From NCBI RefSeq assembly GCF_001854325.1, contig NZ_CP017755.1:2046001-2110000 (forward strand): a stretch of 64,000 nt of DNA, read 5' to 3'. Shown in pieces: positions 61,665 to 64,000 of this stretch. The position numbers and the translations under genes were made by a program. This DNA is from Cupriavidus malaysiensis. GTDB lineage: Bacteria; Pseudomonadota; Gammaproteobacteria; Burkholderiales; Burkholderiaceae. Numbering within the stretch: position 1 is the stretch's first letter; every line of letters starts with the position of its first letter. The notes beneath the pieces are model-generated. The model saw nothing but the letters and a program-made list of their open reading frames with translations. It searched no databases and had not been told where the DNA came from.

Positions 61665-63134
61665 ATGACAAGTAAGAACCCAATTTTCAAGACATTGTGG
61701 TCGCGCATCAATGAGCGAGGTGACTTTCCCACTCTCCAGCGCAACATCAGCAGTATTGTTTCTGCGATGCACAATGAAGAGGCCAATACCTCTCAATTGG
61801 TATCCGTGGTGCTATCGGACTTCACCCTGACCCAGCAGGTGATTCGACTCGCCAACTCAGCCATGTATGCAGCTTTTGGCGGCAATGTGACGACTGTGAC
61901 GCGCGCATTGTCCGTGCTGGGCGTAGACGCCATTGGACACCTGGCGCTGGGGTTGCAGCTCTTGGAGAACTTCAGCGGACTTGCGGAAACACGCGAAGCG
62001 GCTGGAAGCGAACTGCACCGCGTCTTGGTGGCCAGCGAATTTGCACGCAAAATCACGATCAGCAAGGGCCCGAAGGAGGCGGAAGAAGCCGTTGTGTGCA
62101 CTTTGCTGCGGAATCTTGCGCGACTTCTTGTGGTCTTCTACTTCCCCGAGGAGTGGGTCGAGATTCAAAAGTTGTCGGCGACAGAGGGCATGGCCATCTC
62201 TGCCGCATGTGAGCAGGTTCTAGGAGTCAGCCTTGAAGAACTCGGCGAAGAAGTGACGCGACGCTGGAGCTTACCCCCGGCGATCGCTCAAAGTATCCAG
62301 CCCAAGCCGCTTGATGTGTCTACGCCTTTAGGCACGCATGTCGCCTGGCTTAATGCTGTGGCCACCCTCTCCAGCGACGTTGCCGAACAATTGCTGGAGC
62401 GGCGAGAAGCGGATTCGATTGGCGAAATGCTCACAGAACATGCAGCTTGGCTGGGGGTCGAGGATTCGCTCATGACGGATTCCGCGCTCGACAGTGCTTC
62501 GTATCTGACTCAACTGGAACAGGAAGGCATATCGACTCCGACTGCAGGTGGCCCGGTCCCATCCCAAGGAAAACCCGCGGATTCCGAGGCACGGCTGGAA
62601 CGCAGTCTCGATGAAGTGGCCACAGTGGCATTGACAACACCCGCAGGTGCCTTGACCCCTCTCGTTCTTGAGTCATGGATGCACGCCATGGGCTTCGAGC
62701 GGTGCTTCGGCATGTTCCTGAATTACGCGACCAAGCGCTACGAAGCAAAGCTTGGTTTTGGCGCAGATATCCCGGCCAAGCTCTCCAGACTCTCGTTCGA
62801 ACAAGGCTTTTTCCCGGATGTTTTTCATTTGGCGTTGACACAAATCGCCGCCATTTTTGTAGAAGACGCTGCCAGCAGTCCTATTATCAGTCGACTGCCC
62901 GAGTGGTATGTCCGGGAATTCGCGAAAACACGATCATTCATTCTGCTGCCCCTGCAGCTTCGCAATCGAGCAATCGGGCTTTTTTATGGTGATTGGGGAC
63001 AGACGCCCTGTCCGGCAGTGTCGCGCCAGGAGCTCTCCAAGATGTACAAGCTGGGTGAAATACTGATGCAGAGCTTTGAGCGGGCAGTGCCGGCTGCGCC
63101 GCCCCCCGCCTATGCACAAGGTATCGGGGCCTGA
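61665..63134 (+). CDS. HDOD-domain signalling protein
   Basis: A 489-residue protein with an N-terminal HDOD domain (FPTLQRNISSIVSAM, TLTQQVIRLANSAMYAAFGG, VTRALSVLGVDAIGHLALGL) and a C-terminal GAF-like region ending FILLPLQLRNRAIGLFYGDW. HDOD proteins relay signals in motility and cyclic-di-GMP pathways without known catalysis. GGGGG lies before the ATG. It shares the low G+C of the preceding GGDEF-EAL gene and probably forms a two-gene operon with it. Confidence 0.88.
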   Translation: MTSKNPIFKTLWSRINERGDFPTLQRNISSIVSAMHNEEANTSQLVSVVLSDFTLTQQVIRLANSAMYAAFGGNVTTVTRALSVLGVDAIGHLALGLQLLENFSGLAETREAAGSELHRVLVASEFARKITISKGPKEAEEAVVCTLLRNLARLLVVFYFPEEWVEIQKLSATEGMAISAACEQVLGVSLEELGEEVTRRWSLPPAIAQSIQPKPLDVSTPLGTHVAWLNAVATLSSDVAEQLLERREADSIGEMLTEHAAWLGVEDSLMTDSALDSASYLTQLEQEGISTPTAGGPVPSQGKPADSEARLERSLDEVATVALTTPAGALTPLVLESWMHAMGFERCFGMFLNYATKRYEAKLGFGADIPAKLSRLSFEQGFFPDVFHLALTQIAAIFVEDAASSPIISRLPEWYVREFAKTRSFILLPLQLRNRAIGLFYGDWGQTPCPAVSRQELSKMYKLGEILMQSFERAVPAAPPPAYAQGIGA

Positions 63135-63272
63135 CGCCCGCACTCTCCCACTTTCCCACTCTCCTACCCGCGCCAACTCACCAACTGCCGAATCGTGTCC
63201 GGGTCGGTGACGGACCGACAGCGCGTCAGGACGGTCATGCGGCATCACCCCGGTTTCGGCATTCTGCACCGG

Positions 63273-63288
63273 ATGCCGATATCGGCAT
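63273..63288. promoter_or_regulatory. perfect 16-bp palindrome
   Basis: ATGCCGATATCGGCAT reads the same on both strands. It lies in the gap between the HDOD gene and the small hypothetical gene, 107 bp before the latter, and could be a regulator site. No -10/-35 pair could be fixed next to it. Confidence 0.5.
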
Positions 63289-63394
63289 AAGGTACACCGT
63301 CACGGCGCGGCGTCCCGTATGCCTTTTTCCAACCGCCATCTCACCAGATCATCCGCGCCTGGTCTATCGCGACCTGCCCTCCTTCTATGCCGGC

Positions 63395-63697
63395 GTGGTG
63401 TTCGAGGCCGTGCCGAAGTCCGCGTTCTATATCGGGGGCAAGCCAGCCAATGACTTCGTGCGCATTGCCGTCGATCACATCGCACGCCAGATCAACGACG
63501 ACGAGACGAAACAGAGATTCCTCGCCGCCGTTGCAAAGCAACTGGCACCGTACATCGCGGAAAGAGGCTTGCGCTGGGAAATGCACGTCGACGAGACACC
63601 CTTCAGCCTGTGGACCATCCAGGGCATTCGCCCGCCGGTACCCGGCACGCCGCAGGGTGAAACATGGCGGACGGAGAACAGGCCGTCCGCCTATTGA
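63395..63697 (+). CDS. hypothetical protein, 100 residues
   Basis: I do not recognise this protein. It reads as plausible coding sequence: SAFYIGGKPANDFVRIAVDH, then DDETKQRFLAAVAKQLAPYI and RGLRWEMHVDETPFSLWTIQ. It starts at GTG 63395, or GTG 63398. The same frame is open further upstream with HPRLVYRDLPSFYAG, which looks coding too but has no start codon, so the gene may be a truncated remnant. It shows no membrane segment or signal peptide. Confidence 0.5.
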   Translation: MVFEAVPKSAFYIGGKPANDFVRIAVDHIARQINDDETKQRFLAAVAKQLAPYIAERGLRWEMHVDETPFSLWTIQGIRPPVPGTPQGETWRTENRPSAY

Positions 63698-63835
63698 GCC
63701 AGGACGGGGCGGACGGTGCTGGTGGCGGCCGCTGGGCGGGCATGGAATCAGGCTCCTTGATGCGCTCCTCGCAGTCGGCGCTGCCGCCAACCCTGAAATG
63801 GCTCGTGGAATCGCGCCCTGCCTCTCATCCCGGAA

Positions 63836-64000
63836 TCATCGGTTTTTTGAGATCACACCACTCATGTATTGATTTAAATCGCGCAGGTCCTTGACGCTCC
63901 AAGCGTGGGGCGGCAGCTTTACACCATTCTCCTTCAAAGTCCTGGGGATCAAGTCTCCATTTGGACGGAGGATTACCGATGATACGATCACGCCAGGATA
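63836..64000 (-). CDS. C-terminal end of an unknown protein, cut by the window edge
   Basis: The minus strand has an open frame entering from the right edge and ending at 63836, giving 54 residues (YPGVIVSSVILRPNGDLIPR ... KDLRDLNQYMSGVISKNR). Its A+T content is higher than the window average and the residue mix looks coding. No family was recognised from this fragment. Confidence 0.45.
   Translation of the reverse strand, partial: YPGVIVSSVILRPNGDLIPRTLKENGVKLPPHAWSVKDLRDLNQYMSGVISKNR

Overview
The window is GC-rich chromosomal DNA (most genes close to 70 percent G+C by eye) with gene content typical of Burkholderiaceae, most like Cupriavidus or Ralstonia: a split C-P lyase phosphonate locus, Bug/TctC-type binding protein, PQQ alcohol dehydrogenase, homoprotocatechuate genes and short GC-rich intergenic hairpins. 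Species cannot be fixed from sequence alone. No rRNA, tRNA, transposase, CRISPR array or replication origin was seen.

Layout. 1-8952 is a phosphonate locus: phnI (cut by the left edge), phnH and phnG on the minus strand; divergent phnF, phnM, a DUF1045 2H-phosphoesterase-like gene and phnN on the plus strand; then, on the minus strand, a PhnZ-like HD protein and the transporter phnCDE. HutC/PhnF-type operators precede phnG and phnM, and a Pho box precedes phnC. 9159-14725 holds three minus-strand signalling genes (diguanylate cyclase, Aer-like chemoreceptor, GGDEF-EAL protein). 15061-23377 is an alcohol oxidation module: aldehyde dehydrogenase, outer-membrane channel and quinohemoprotein alcohol dehydrogenase behind a sigma-54 promoter, with the AcoR-like activator and its likely inverted-repeat sites; an orphan LysR gene lies at its left end. 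23503-25071 is a tandem glycine riboswitch, an intrinsic terminator and a DadA-like oxidase. 25142-30033 carries an M20 peptidase, an acyl-CoA synthetase, a Crp/Fnr regulator and an AraC-like protein.

30190-37582 is a minus-strand hpa operon (hpaG1, G2, E, D, F, H, I) that takes homoprotocatechuate to pyruvate and succinate semialdehyde, ending with a TctC-type binding protein. 37785-43988 is a LacI regulator, an ABC importer and a calcineurin-like phosphodiesterase behind a near-perfect Pho box, read as a phosphate-starvation system for an organic phosphodiester. 44077-46144 encodes an intradiol (probably hydroxyquinol) dioxygenase and maleylacetate reductase; divergent from it is a LuxR-type response regulator and hybrid histidine kinase (46553-49042). 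Then follow pssA, a small monooxygenase-fold protein, a Pho-box-preceded secreted nuclease with a C-terminal sorting tail, its rhombosortase, a DVYTDGAR-repeat secreted protein, a 1195-residue indolepyruvate ferredoxin oxidoreductase with divergent LysR gene, and a DUF2127 membrane protein.

From about 59.6 kb the base composition falls clearly. This right end carries a GGDEF-EAL protein, an HDOD protein, a small unknown gene and the end of another unknown gene, and looks like acquired DNA.

A recurring theme is phosphorus. Three Pho-type promoters share the same geometry (box, 10 nt, -10 hexamer) and would place phosphonate import, phosphodiester import and extracellular DNA hydrolysis under one starvation signal.
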